Source of the DNA: Achromobacter xylosoxidans
GTDB lineage: Bacteria > Pseudomonadota > Gammaproteobacteria > Burkholderiales > Burkholderiaceae_B
Direction: 5' to 3'
Assembly: GCF_001457475.1 (NCBI RefSeq)
Contig: NZ_LN831029.1
Span: forward strand, 5,828,001-5,892,000
DNA: 64,000 nt
Below are positions 21,158 through 28,855 of this stretch, piece by piece (within the stretch, counting starts at the first letter, position 1; each line of letters opens with the position of its first letter). Position numbers and translations under genes: made by a program. The notes under the pieces were generated by a model. That model searched no databases and was not told the DNA's origin. It was given only the letters and a program-made list of their open reading frames with translations.

Positions 21158-21711
21158 CGCCACATCACCAACAATGCGGGCAAAAGCCAGTTCCTATTGC
21201 GTGCGGCCTACATGATGATGTCCGCACTACATTGACCGAGCAATTGCCAAGACCGATGGGCTTCGTACATCGGCAACCCCAACAGCGCAGGTTCCTGCAA
21301 GCGCTGGCCCGACAGGGTAGAACCACCCCAGGTATGCCCAGGCTCCGACCGCATACCGGCCCTCCCCAGGGCAGAGCCTTCTTCGTCTGTGTGAACTCAT
21401 CCCTACCGCGCCGCCTGGCGCACTGTCCTTTGCGGCAATTGCCTGTGTGCATCGCACAGGGCTCCCGCTGCATTTCTCATCCTACTCACTTCATAGGAGG
21501 ACTCGTCCACGTTCGCATTACTCTCGTCTTGTAGTACCTCCGTCCGGGCTTCCAGCAGGGAGCAAGACGGATGCCTCATTCGAGGCCCTGGTGTCTCCTC
21601 CTGAACACCATGCCCTTGCCCTCACGGGATCTCGCCTTGGCGAGTTGGCACCAACACTAACCATTGAGTTTCAGGACAACGCAGTACGGCGCTTTGCTTG
21701 GAGGCCGGACG

Positions 21712-22575
21712 ATGGACGATCTGACCTATACCCTGCGGCAGCTCTGCCAGCGCAACCGTGACGGAGGCTACACCACGCAGGCCGACAGGATGCGTTCGCT
21801 GTCGCTGGCAGCGCGGCAACTGCGCGAGGCCGGTTTCCGGCAGATGAAGGCCTCGTCGCTCAAGGGCAAGCATGTCCAGGCGCTGCTGGATCGCTGGCAA
21901 GGCGAAGGTTTGTCGTCTGGCACTATCAAGAATCGGCTTTCTCACCTGCGCTGGTGGGCGGAGAAGATCGGCAAGGCCGGCATCCTGCCCTCGGACAACA
22001 CACAACTTGGTGTGCCCGAGCTTCGCTATGTGACCAACGTCAGCAAGGCCAGGGAACTGGGCACAGGTCTTGAACAGATTACCGATGTCCACGTGCGCAT
22101 GAGCCTTCAGCTACAGGCCGCCTTCGGATTACGTCGGGAGGAAGCGATCAAGTTCCAGCCCAGTTACGCAGATCGGGGCGACCACATCGCCCTCAAGGGA
22201 TCGTGGACCAAGGGCGGTCGGGAGCGGACTGTGCCCATCACCACGACAGAGCAACGTGACGCGCTCCACGCAGCACACCGCCTGGCGGGCACAGGGTCAC
22301 CGATCCCGGCAAACAAGACCTACATCCAGCATCGGCACGTCTACGATGGACAATGCAAGGCGGCGGGTCTGAGCCATATGCATGGGCTGCGGCATCGGTA
22401 TGCACAGATGCGATATGAAACATTGACGGGGTGGAAGCCTCCGGCAACAGGCGGTCCTGGCACGGCACAACTCGACCTATCACAACGCCTGGCCGACCAA
22501 CATGTTCGGCAGCAAATCAGTCGTGAACTTGGGCACGGGCGAGTCAAGGTGACAGCGATATATCTGGGAAGCTAA
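21712..22575 (+). CDS. integrase domain-containing protein (ICE-type tyrosine recombinase)
   Basis: The 287-residue protein shows an N-terminal SAM-like core-binding domain (LRQLCQRNRDGGYTTQADRM ... SLKGKHVQALLDRWQGEGLSSGTIKNRLSHLRWWAEKIGK) and the catalytic domain. The active-site residues appear intact: Arg in AFGLRREEAIKF, HxxR in MHGLRHRYAQ, His in RELGHGR, and Tyr in VTAIYLGS at the very C-terminus. This family is carried by ICEs beside STY4528-type genes and is usually a second recombinase, not the one determining chromosomal insertion. GGAGG at 21700-21704 sets the ATG at 21712. Confidence 0.85.
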   Translation: MDDLTYTLRQLCQRNRDGGYTTQADRMRSLSLAARQLREAGFRQMKASSLKGKHVQALLDRWQGEGLSSGTIKNRLSHLRWWAEKIGKAGILPSDNTQLGVPELRYVTNVSKARELGTGLEQITDVHVRMSLQLQAAFGLRREEAIKFQPSYADRGDHIALKGSWTKGGRERTVPITTTEQRDALHAAHRLAGTGSPIPANKTYIQHRHVYDGQCKAAGLSHMHGLRHRYAQMRYETLTGWKPPATGGPGTAQLDLSQRLADQHVRQQISRELGHGRVKVTAIYLGS

Positions 22576-22657
22576 GGTTTACTTTTCCGGACCTGCCACT
22601 GTATCCAAACTCGCGGCTCTGGAATCCAGCCACCAGCTTGTCAGCGCGAATAAGCGA

Positions 22658-23722
22658 TCAAACCATACCGACCTGTCGGCAGGTGTCGAAGAAGGCACCT
22701 TTAAGAAAATTGCTCTCATGCCAAGGAAAGCTCTCACATTGCTCCAGCTCTTTATTTAAAGCATCCTGAGATAACTGCTGGTAATTTTTATTCTCATCCA
22801 GCACACGCTGCAACCAGTATTTCGCACCTGAAGAGGACAGGCATTTGGCCGTATAACGCTCGCGTATTCTGTAAAGCCGATCCCAGGTTTCGATTTCCTC
22901 ATCATACCCTGCGCAGCTTAGAGAAATACGAATATCTTGCTCTTTTTCCGGGAGTTGGACAGCTGATTTAAAATGCACGGACACTTGAATTTGATAGCTG
23001 TCAGCGGCATATGGATAAAAGGCTTTTCTCTTGATCCCAGCTTCATCTTGCAGGGGGTCTTTTGCGCCTTTGTTTTGCGAGTTGCATTTATAGCACGCAG
23101 GCGCCAAATTTCTTAAATTCACAGAATTGAATGGATATTTGCTAGCTGGCAAATAATGATCATAAGCCTCCCGAGTCGGGTCATATTCGGAATCCATCGG
23201 CAAAAGGCCACAAAACGGGCAGCAAGGCATGTTGTTCAGAGAGGAAAATTCCTTGTAGTGCTCTTTCAAGTCGGCACCAATATTTTCCTTGACTATTGCC
23301 AGCTCAAAGAAGCCGCAGCTGTAGAGCTTGCTGAAAAAGGCTTCTATCGTTTTCATCAGTGCATTCTGAGTACCCGCGACGTAGCGGCCGGGTTCCTTTT
23401 TTCCCTCGCAAAGCGCCTGGATATCATTGTTGTCCTTGAACATTTTTCGATAATACTGGATGTCCTCGGGACCAAGCTGTTTGAACTCTTGGAATATTTG
23501 GTTGACGTAGCGATAAAAGAACGCTCCTGCCCCCTTCTCTGTGCCAGCCAAATCCGCCCGATGTAATTCATCCATGATGGCATATAGGGGGGGCAACCCC
23601 TTGAACAGTTCGAGGCTGTATTCCTCATTTGGCGCACGGCACCAGACCTTGGCAAAGACATAAGTGACAAAGCCGTGCATGGCCCGCATCGGGTGACGAG
23701 GCCGTTTATAGGGAAATAACAT
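22658..23722 (-). CDS. HNH endonuclease, PtuB-like partner of the upstream ATPase
   Basis: The 354-residue protein has an HNH/zinc-knuckle nuclease core in its second half: CPFC at residues 168-171, DHYLP at 188-192 (general base His), then NSVNLRNLAPACYKCNSQNK with the CxxCN pair at 210-214. The first 160 residues are not recognised. Its ATG overlaps the ATPase stop (TGATG), so the two are coupled. ATPase plus HNH nuclease is the architecture of Septu (PtuA-PtuB) and of retron-linked PtuAB anti-phage systems. The gene is clearly more AT-rich than hsdM and hsdR. It is the last gene of the operon. Confidence 0.8.
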   Translation of the reverse strand: MLFPYKRPRHPMRAMHGFVTYVFAKVWCRAPNEEYSLELFKGLPPLYAIMDELHRADLAGTEKGAGAFFYRYVNQIFQEFKQLGPEDIQYYRKMFKDNNDIQALCEGKKEPGRYVAGTQNALMKTIEAFFSKLYSCGFFELAIVKENIGADLKEHYKEFSSLNNMPCCPFCGLLPMDSEYDPTREAYDHYLPASKYPFNSVNLRNLAPACYKCNSQNKGAKDPLQDEAGIKRKAFYPYAADSYQIQVSVHFKSAVQLPEKEQDIRISLSCAGYDEEIETWDRLYRIRERYTAKCLSSSGAKYWLQRVLDENKNYQQLSQDALNKELEQCESFPWHESNFLKGAFFDTCRQVGMV

Positions 23723-25581
23723 CAGCCCGGCTCCTTGTCGGCTCCTGGCGTCTGTAGCAATGCATGCACGGCTAACGCGCGTTCTACAGAGTCGCCCATG
23801 GTATCCATGATCTTGCGAGCAAGGCCATGGGGGTCGGCTTTCGATATAGGGTCAGCCAGTAATTGCTCCAGCACTTGTTGAGCCCCACCTCCAATAGTTT
23901 CGCGCTTACCGAAAGTTTCATGTGTGATTTTGTTGATCGAAGCGCCCAGCGTGTTGTACGGCGGGTGGCTGACGCTGACCTTGCCGCTGGCTTTGTCCTT
24001 GGCAAACACCAGTACCTTGTCCGGCTTGCTGTCGGAGATCAGAAATGGTGTGTGGGTGGTGATCAGCATTTCCTGCGCGAATTCACCCTGGCCCGTCAGG
24101 CACTGGCGCAAACGGCTGATGAAGTTGGCGCGCCAGTCGGGGTTAAAGTGCGTTTCGGGTTCGTCGAGAAGGAACAGGCTGTTGGTCTCCCGAAACAGCA
24201 GGCACAGGCCGAGGCTGTGCAGCAACTGGTGCTCGCCGTCCGACAATTCCTTGAGCATCATCGGCTCGGCCACACCCTGCTTGGTGAAGCGCATGAACTT
24301 GAAGCGCATGATGCGCTGGTCGGATGCCAGGGTTGGCACCGTCTCGCTGACGTAGTGGCTGGTCGAGGTATAGAGATCGGCCTTCAGAACATCGCTTACG
24401 GCATACAGGTTGAGCGTCAACAGCACCTGAAACGCCTGGAATAGCGCCAGCGCCGAACCATCGAAGTTCTCGCGGAATGCCTGCCGGGTCGCCTCATTGA
24501 CCCAGTAGTCGAGCACCAGCGTATCGGTGGCGTCGTCGACGTAATTGAGCGTGGCACAACGCTTGAGGGCGCTCACCACCAGCGAGGACTTCTCGTCACC
24601 CTCCAGCAACTGCAGCAAGTTCAGGCGATAGCGCGTACTTCCTAGCTCATCAGTTTCCGAGAGCGCGGGATTGCCCTTGATGATCTCGCGGCGAACCCAA
24701 TCATCAACTGATTGGCTAATCTCAGACTCTGAGAGTCCGCGTGTTCGAGCTTCCGCCTGTATTCGATTCCGTCGCTCGCGCTTCTGATCTTCATCAGCGG
24801 GATCGAAGGCTTCCAGTTGCACTGCCTCGATGGGGATTCGGCGGCGCAGGATGATGCGGAATTCCCGCAATGCGTCGATACCCACATCCTCGCGGAAGGG
24901 CTGCAGTGTGGCCTCGTCCTGAAACAGCAGGTTGCACAGCAGGATGGCTTGACTGAATCCGCTGTCCAGATAGGCCAGCCGTGTCTCCGGATGGCCGGGG
25001 TAGCTCAGTTGGCGGGTCAGTGCATTCCAGTACTCGTCGAACTGCACGAAACGCATCTTGAAGAAGGGCAGACTGAGGATCTCGTTCTCGCCCGAGGAAT
25101 AACCCAGCACGTACTGCGGCAGCAGGATATCGGCGTGTCCACCCTTGAACGCCTCGTACACATCGGTGCTGAAGTCGCCCTGGTTGTCCCAAAAAAATCG
25201 CACCGATTCACCGGCCTTCTTCCACACACCCACTTTCGCCCACGGCGGGCTATCGGGGCTGCGGTACTCGGCGGGCACGCGGATCAGGTAATCCAGCTCA
25301 AAGGCGACGGGCGAAACATCCGGCACCTCGTCCTGCAAGGCCTCCGGCAGAAAGCTGCGGCGTACGCGCAGCACTTCAAGCTGGAAAAAGATCGCCGCCA
25401 GCGCTTCGAGCAGGTTGGATTTGCCGCTGCCATTGGGCCCAGCGCAAACGAAGGGCGCAAAGTCGTTCGCTTGCGCCAGCTCGTCCTGCAAGCTCCACTC
25501 GGTGCGGAAGTGGTGCTCAAACCCGCAGGGCAGGCTGCGAAAACCTTTGGGGTCGGTAATCTTGAGACGCAACAGCTTCAT
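23722..25581 (-). CDS. restriction system-associated AAA/ABC-type ATPase, PtuA-like
   Basis: The 619-residue protein has Walker A GPNGSGKSN (residues 48-56), the signature-like LKELSDGEHQLLHSLGLCLL, and Walker B SLFLLDEPETHFNPDW, followed by the H-loop-like LITTHTPFLISDSKPDKVLVF. This is the RecF/SMC-like ABC ATPase layout used in RloC, PtuA and similar defence proteins. It overlaps hsdS by ATGA and the HNH gene by TGATG. The long insertion between Walker A and signature (about 380 residues) lacks the CxxC zinc hook of RloC and any nuclease motif I recognise, so nuclease activity is expected from the HNH partner. Confidence 0.85.
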   Translation of the reverse strand: MKLLRLKITDPKGFRSLPCGFEHHFRTEWSLQDELAQANDFAPFVCAGPNGSGKSNLLEALAAIFFQLEVLRVRRSFLPEALQDEVPDVSPVAFELDYLIRVPAEYRSPDSPPWAKVGVWKKAGESVRFFWDNQGDFSTDVYEAFKGGHADILLPQYVLGYSSGENEILSLPFFKMRFVQFDEYWNALTRQLSYPGHPETRLAYLDSGFSQAILLCNLLFQDEATLQPFREDVGIDALREFRIILRRRIPIEAVQLEAFDPADEDQKRERRNRIQAEARTRGLSESEISQSVDDWVRREIIKGNPALSETDELGSTRYRLNLLQLLEGDEKSSLVVSALKRCATLNYVDDATDTLVLDYWVNEATRQAFRENFDGSALALFQAFQVLLTLNLYAVSDVLKADLYTSTSHYVSETVPTLASDQRIMRFKFMRFTKQGVAEPMMLKELSDGEHQLLHSLGLCLLFRETNSLFLLDEPETHFNPDWRANFISRLRQCLTGQGEFAQEMLITTHTPFLISDSKPDKVLVFAKDKASGKVSVSHPPYNTLGASINKITHETFGKRETIGGGAQQVLEQLLADPISKADPHGLARKIMDTMGDSVERALAVHALLQTPGADKEPG

Positions 25582-27179
25582 GCCTGGCCTTGCTCGGCGG
25601 CGGCTTTGAGCTCGACGCGGTTGTCGTCGTCGTCAAACCCCTGTGTCAGGGCACCAGCGGCCAAGGCCTCGAACACCCAGGCCTTGATGGACTCGTAGTC
25701 GCTGGCCGCCCATTCGAAATCGTTGTCCGGGTGAAGTTCCGCCAGCCGGGTTTGCGCGGCGGCGATGAAGCGTTCGAGGGAGAAAGCCCTAGGGCCCAAC
25801 TGTGTGCGATAGGCCTCCAGCCAGAAGCGCAGCAGCGGCGCCAGCTGTGTGCGGTCTTGCAGTGCGGGCGGCAGCAAATCGGTTTCGGGCAGCTCGATCA
25901 CCGGCGTGGTGATGGGCGCAGGTACGGCAGCGGCTACCGGCCTTTCTCCTTCGATGGGGGCGGCAGGCGAGGCCACTCGCGACAAATCCAACTCGCCCTT
26001 GAAGGCCTGCTGACTTAGGGCACCGTAAAGGGCTTCGAGGTCCGTGAGGCTTTGTTGGTAGCGAGATTTGAGGGCTTCGACTTTTTCAACGATGGCGGCG
26101 AATTGGACTTGAAGTTCGATAGGTGGATATGGAAATTCCAGTGAATCGAGAACTCCGGTGTTCATGTGGGTGAAAGCGCCGTCTGCTCCTGTCTTCAAGC
26201 GCCCTACGCGTCCCTTGCAATACAGCATCAATGAAACGAAGTGCAGAGGCCGCAACCCATCGCTTAATCGAACACGAATCAGATTAGTGCTAATGATCGC
26301 AGGCTGTCCATTCATGCGAGCGACACACATCTTCCCAACGGTGCCGGCCCGCGAAATTATGATGTCGCCATCCTTCACCGAGTACGTCGCGAGCTCGTCG
26401 TACTTGTCAGCGGTGATCCACATGCGAAACGGAAGCGCCATTCGTCCATCTGAGGCGATGTTGTCCATATTCCAGACTGGCACACCCGCATCGACCAACT
26501 CCTCCTTCTTTAATGCACTTCCGAATGGGCCGCACTTGGTGCCCTCTTTCGGATTGACATAGAACTCCGAAAGCTTCCTCACAGGAAAACCATGAGGATT
26601 CAGAATCGGGTCGCCAAACATCTCTATAAACACGCTCTTGAGCAGGTCGTCGAGTTGTTGCAGGTGTTGTTTGCGCTGGGAGATCAGCCCTTCGACTTTG
26701 CCGAGCAGACGGGCAATGCGGATTTGGTCGTCGAGGGGAGGTAGTTTGATTTCAAGATTTCTGACAATAGTTGCCGAAAGATTTTTCAGCGCAACGCCAC
26801 GACCTTGATTGATCAACGTTTGCTTATTGGACTCAAACCAAGCCTTGAGATAGCTGATACTGACTTCGTCATCATTCTTTGGCCTAATTCCAAGGATGGC
26901 TTGATTCGTTGAAAGCTCTTTGCCCGCAATGGCGGTCTTGCCAATGGAGCCGTACATTGCAAAAAGCAATGTTCCCTTTTGGAAAGTCTTTCCACGAATG
27001 TTTCTGAGCCCTTCTTCCGATATTGATTCTTCGGTGTTGTACACAACACCGTTCTCAGCGTTCTCGATATCAGAAATCTTTGCCCATGGTATGTGGCCTC
27101 TGAAGTACTCCGGATTGGCCCTTGAAGGTGTCCCTCCACTTGAGATGTTGCAAACATCCGAGAGAATGACCGACTTCAT
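25578..27179 (-). CDS. hsdS: type I restriction specificity subunit HsdS with a C-terminal extension
   Basis: The 533-residue protein has two target recognition domains: TRD1, about residues 1-145, and TRD2, about 200-365. Each is followed by its conserved helical spacer (PPLDDQIRIARLLGKVEGLISQRKQHLQQLDDLLKSVF and PPIELQVQFAAIVEKVEALKSRYQQSLTDLEAL). Canonical HsdS proteins end near QQAFKGELDLS (about residue 415). Here a Pro/Ala linker and about 95 further residues follow (LLRFWLEAYRTQLGPRAFSLERFIAAAQTRL ... AWVFEALAAGALTQGFDDDDNRVEL). TRD regions are AT-richer than the ends, as expected from TRD exchange. Start and stop both overlap neighbours by ATGA. Confidence 0.9.
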   Translation of the reverse strand: MKSVILSDVCNISSGGTPSRANPEYFRGHIPWAKISDIENAENGVVYNTEESISEEGLRNIRGKTFQKGTLLFAMYGSIGKTAIAGKELSTNQAILGIRPKNDDEVSISYLKAWFESNKQTLINQGRGVALKNLSATIVRNLEIKLPPLDDQIRIARLLGKVEGLISQRKQHLQQLDDLLKSVFIEMFGDPILNPHGFPVRKLSEFYVNPKEGTKCGPFGSALKKEELVDAGVPVWNMDNIASDGRMALPFRMWITADKYDELATYSVKDGDIIISRAGTVGKMCVARMNGQPAIISTNLIRVRLSDGLRPLHFVSLMLYCKGRVGRLKTGADGAFTHMNTGVLDSLEFPYPPIELQVQFAAIVEKVEALKSRYQQSLTDLEALYGALSQQAFKGELDLSRVASPAAPIEGERPVAAAVPAPITTPVIELPETDLLPPALQDRTQLAPLLRFWLEAYRTQLGPRAFSLERFIAAAQTRLAELHPDNDFEWAASDYESIKAWVFEALAAGALTQGFDDDDNRVELKAAAEQGQA

Positions 27180-28840
27180 CCCACCATCCCCTTCAGCTCC
27201 AGCAACTCGCGCACGATGCCGCTTTGCACCTTGGCGAGTTCCGCTTCATCTACATCACCCACCTCGGCCTGAATCAACCGATCCAGAATCACGCCCGGCG
27301 CGTCGTAGTGCACGTCCTCGAACACATCGGTTTTGTAGCGGGAGAGCGAGAGGTCGTAGTTGTTCCTCTCGTCGGCAATCTCGCTGCGCGGCACCATGAA
27401 GCACTTGGCGGTTCGGTCGGTGTCAGTGGCGGCATCTCGGGCGTAATATCTACCAATGATGTCTTGCAAGTCGCCATGGCCGTCCTGCTTGCTGCGCTTG
27501 TCGTCCAGCGAATAGCCGTCGGCGGCCATTTCGTAAAACCAGACGTGTTCGGTGGCGGCTTTGCTCACCTTGTCTTTCGGCCCCCAGACCTTGGTGAACA
27601 GCAGAATGGCGGTGCTGACCCCGGCATAGGGTTTGAACACGCCGCTGGGCAGGGTGATCACGGCCTTGAGGTCGCAACGCTCCACCAGCATCTGGCGCAG
27701 CGTTTTGAATGCTCCGCCAGAGCCGAACAGCACGCCCTGCGGCACGATCACGCAGGCGGTGCCACCCTTCTTGAGCAGGCGATAGATGTTCTCGACAAAC
27801 AGCAGTTCGGTCTTGGTGGTGGAGAGTTGCAGGTTTTCGTTGATATCACCCTTGTCGATGCTGCCGGTAAAGGGCGGGTTGGCCAGCACGATGTCGTATT
27901 CGGCTTCTTCGTTGTAGCTCTTGCTCAGGGTGTCCTGATAGTCGATGTGCGGCTCATCAATGCCGTGCATCATCAAGTTCATCAGACCCAAGCGCACCAT
28001 GGTGGCGTCTATGTCGTAGCCGTACAGGCTTTCCTGCAGGATGGCCTGAGCCTTTTCGGTCAGTGCGGCAGCGATCGAGGTGCGAAAAAAGCCGTCTTCA
28101 TCGGGCTCAAGGTTCTTGGTTCCTGCCTTGATGGCCAACTGGGTGACGATGTACTGGTAGGCGCCCAGCAGGAAGCCACCGGTGCCGCAAGCCGGGTCGG
28201 CGATCTTGTGACCTAGCTGTGGCTGTACCAGCTCGGCCATCAGTTTGATGATATGGCGTGGGGTGCGGAACTGGCCATTCTTGCCAGCGGTGGCGATTTC
28301 GGCCAGTAGCATTTCATAGACATCGCCCTGGATGTCCTGAAAGGCCTGACCGTTTTCCCGTGAGTCCTTCTCCATCACCTCGAAGATTTCGTCGATGGTC
28401 TTCACCGCTTCCACCAGCAGCGCTGGCTTGGGGATGATGAACACGGCGTTCTTCATGTGGTGGGTGAAATTGGATTCGGCACCGTTCAGGTCTTTCAGGA
28501 AGGGGAATACCTTGCCCTGCACATGTTGCAGCATCTCTTCGGCCTGCATGCGCTTGAACTCACTCCAGCGCAGCGAGCGTTTGTCGATGGGACGCTGTTC
28601 CGCCACAGGCCAGTTGCGCTCCTCGGGTGGAATCCAGGTGCCTTCAAACTTGGAGGTGTATTTCTCGCCGGTCCACTCGGCATCGGCCTGTCTCTTTTGA
28701 TCCAGTTCGTCCAACCGTTTCATGAACAGCAGGTAGGTGATCTGCTCGATGGCGGTGAGCGGGTTGCTGATGCCACCACTCCAGAATTTGTTCCAGAGCT
28801 GGTCGATCTTGCTTTTGAGTTCGGGATTGTTTTGAAGCAT
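27176..28840 (-). CDS. hsdM: type I restriction-modification DNA adenine methyltransferase HsdM
   Basis: The 554-residue protein has the HsdM N-terminal helical domain (LWNKFWSGGISNPLTAIEQITYLLFMKRLDELD), the SAM-binding motif IADPACGTGGFLLGAYQYI, and the catalytic motif ANPPFTGSIDKGDI (NPPF, N6-adenine class). With HsdS it methylates the recognition sequence; with HsdR it forms the restriction complex. It begins 15 bp after the hsdR stop and overlaps hsdS. Confidence 0.96.
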   Translation of the reverse strand: MLQNNPELKSKIDQLWNKFWSGGISNPLTAIEQITYLLFMKRLDELDQKRQADAEWTGEKYTSKFEGTWIPPEERNWPVAEQRPIDKRSLRWSEFKRMQAEEMLQHVQGKVFPFLKDLNGAESNFTHHMKNAVFIIPKPALLVEAVKTIDEIFEVMEKDSRENGQAFQDIQGDVYEMLLAEIATAGKNGQFRTPRHIIKLMAELVQPQLGHKIADPACGTGGFLLGAYQYIVTQLAIKAGTKNLEPDEDGFFRTSIAAALTEKAQAILQESLYGYDIDATMVRLGLMNLMMHGIDEPHIDYQDTLSKSYNEEAEYDIVLANPPFTGSIDKGDINENLQLSTTKTELLFVENIYRLLKKGGTACVIVPQGVLFGSGGAFKTLRQMLVERCDLKAVITLPSGVFKPYAGVSTAILLFTKVWGPKDKVSKAATEHVWFYEMAADGYSLDDKRSKQDGHGDLQDIIGRYYARDAATDTDRTAKCFMVPRSEIADERNNYDLSLSRYKTDVFEDVHYDAPGVILDRLIQAEVGDVDEAELAKVQSGIVRELLELKGMVG

Positions 28841-28855
28841 GGTGTGCTCTGCTAT

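Noticed and set aside
21161..21711. Small genes in the gap between STY4528 and the integrase-domain gene
   Set aside because: The short frames in both directions have no Shine-Dalgarno, no recognisable sequence and overlap each other; none can be supported.
23722..25581. Reading the ATPase as an RloC anticodon nuclease
   Set aside because: The zinc-hook CxxC and the ACNase motif expected in RloC/PrrC are not seen, and an HNH partner is encoded next to it instead.
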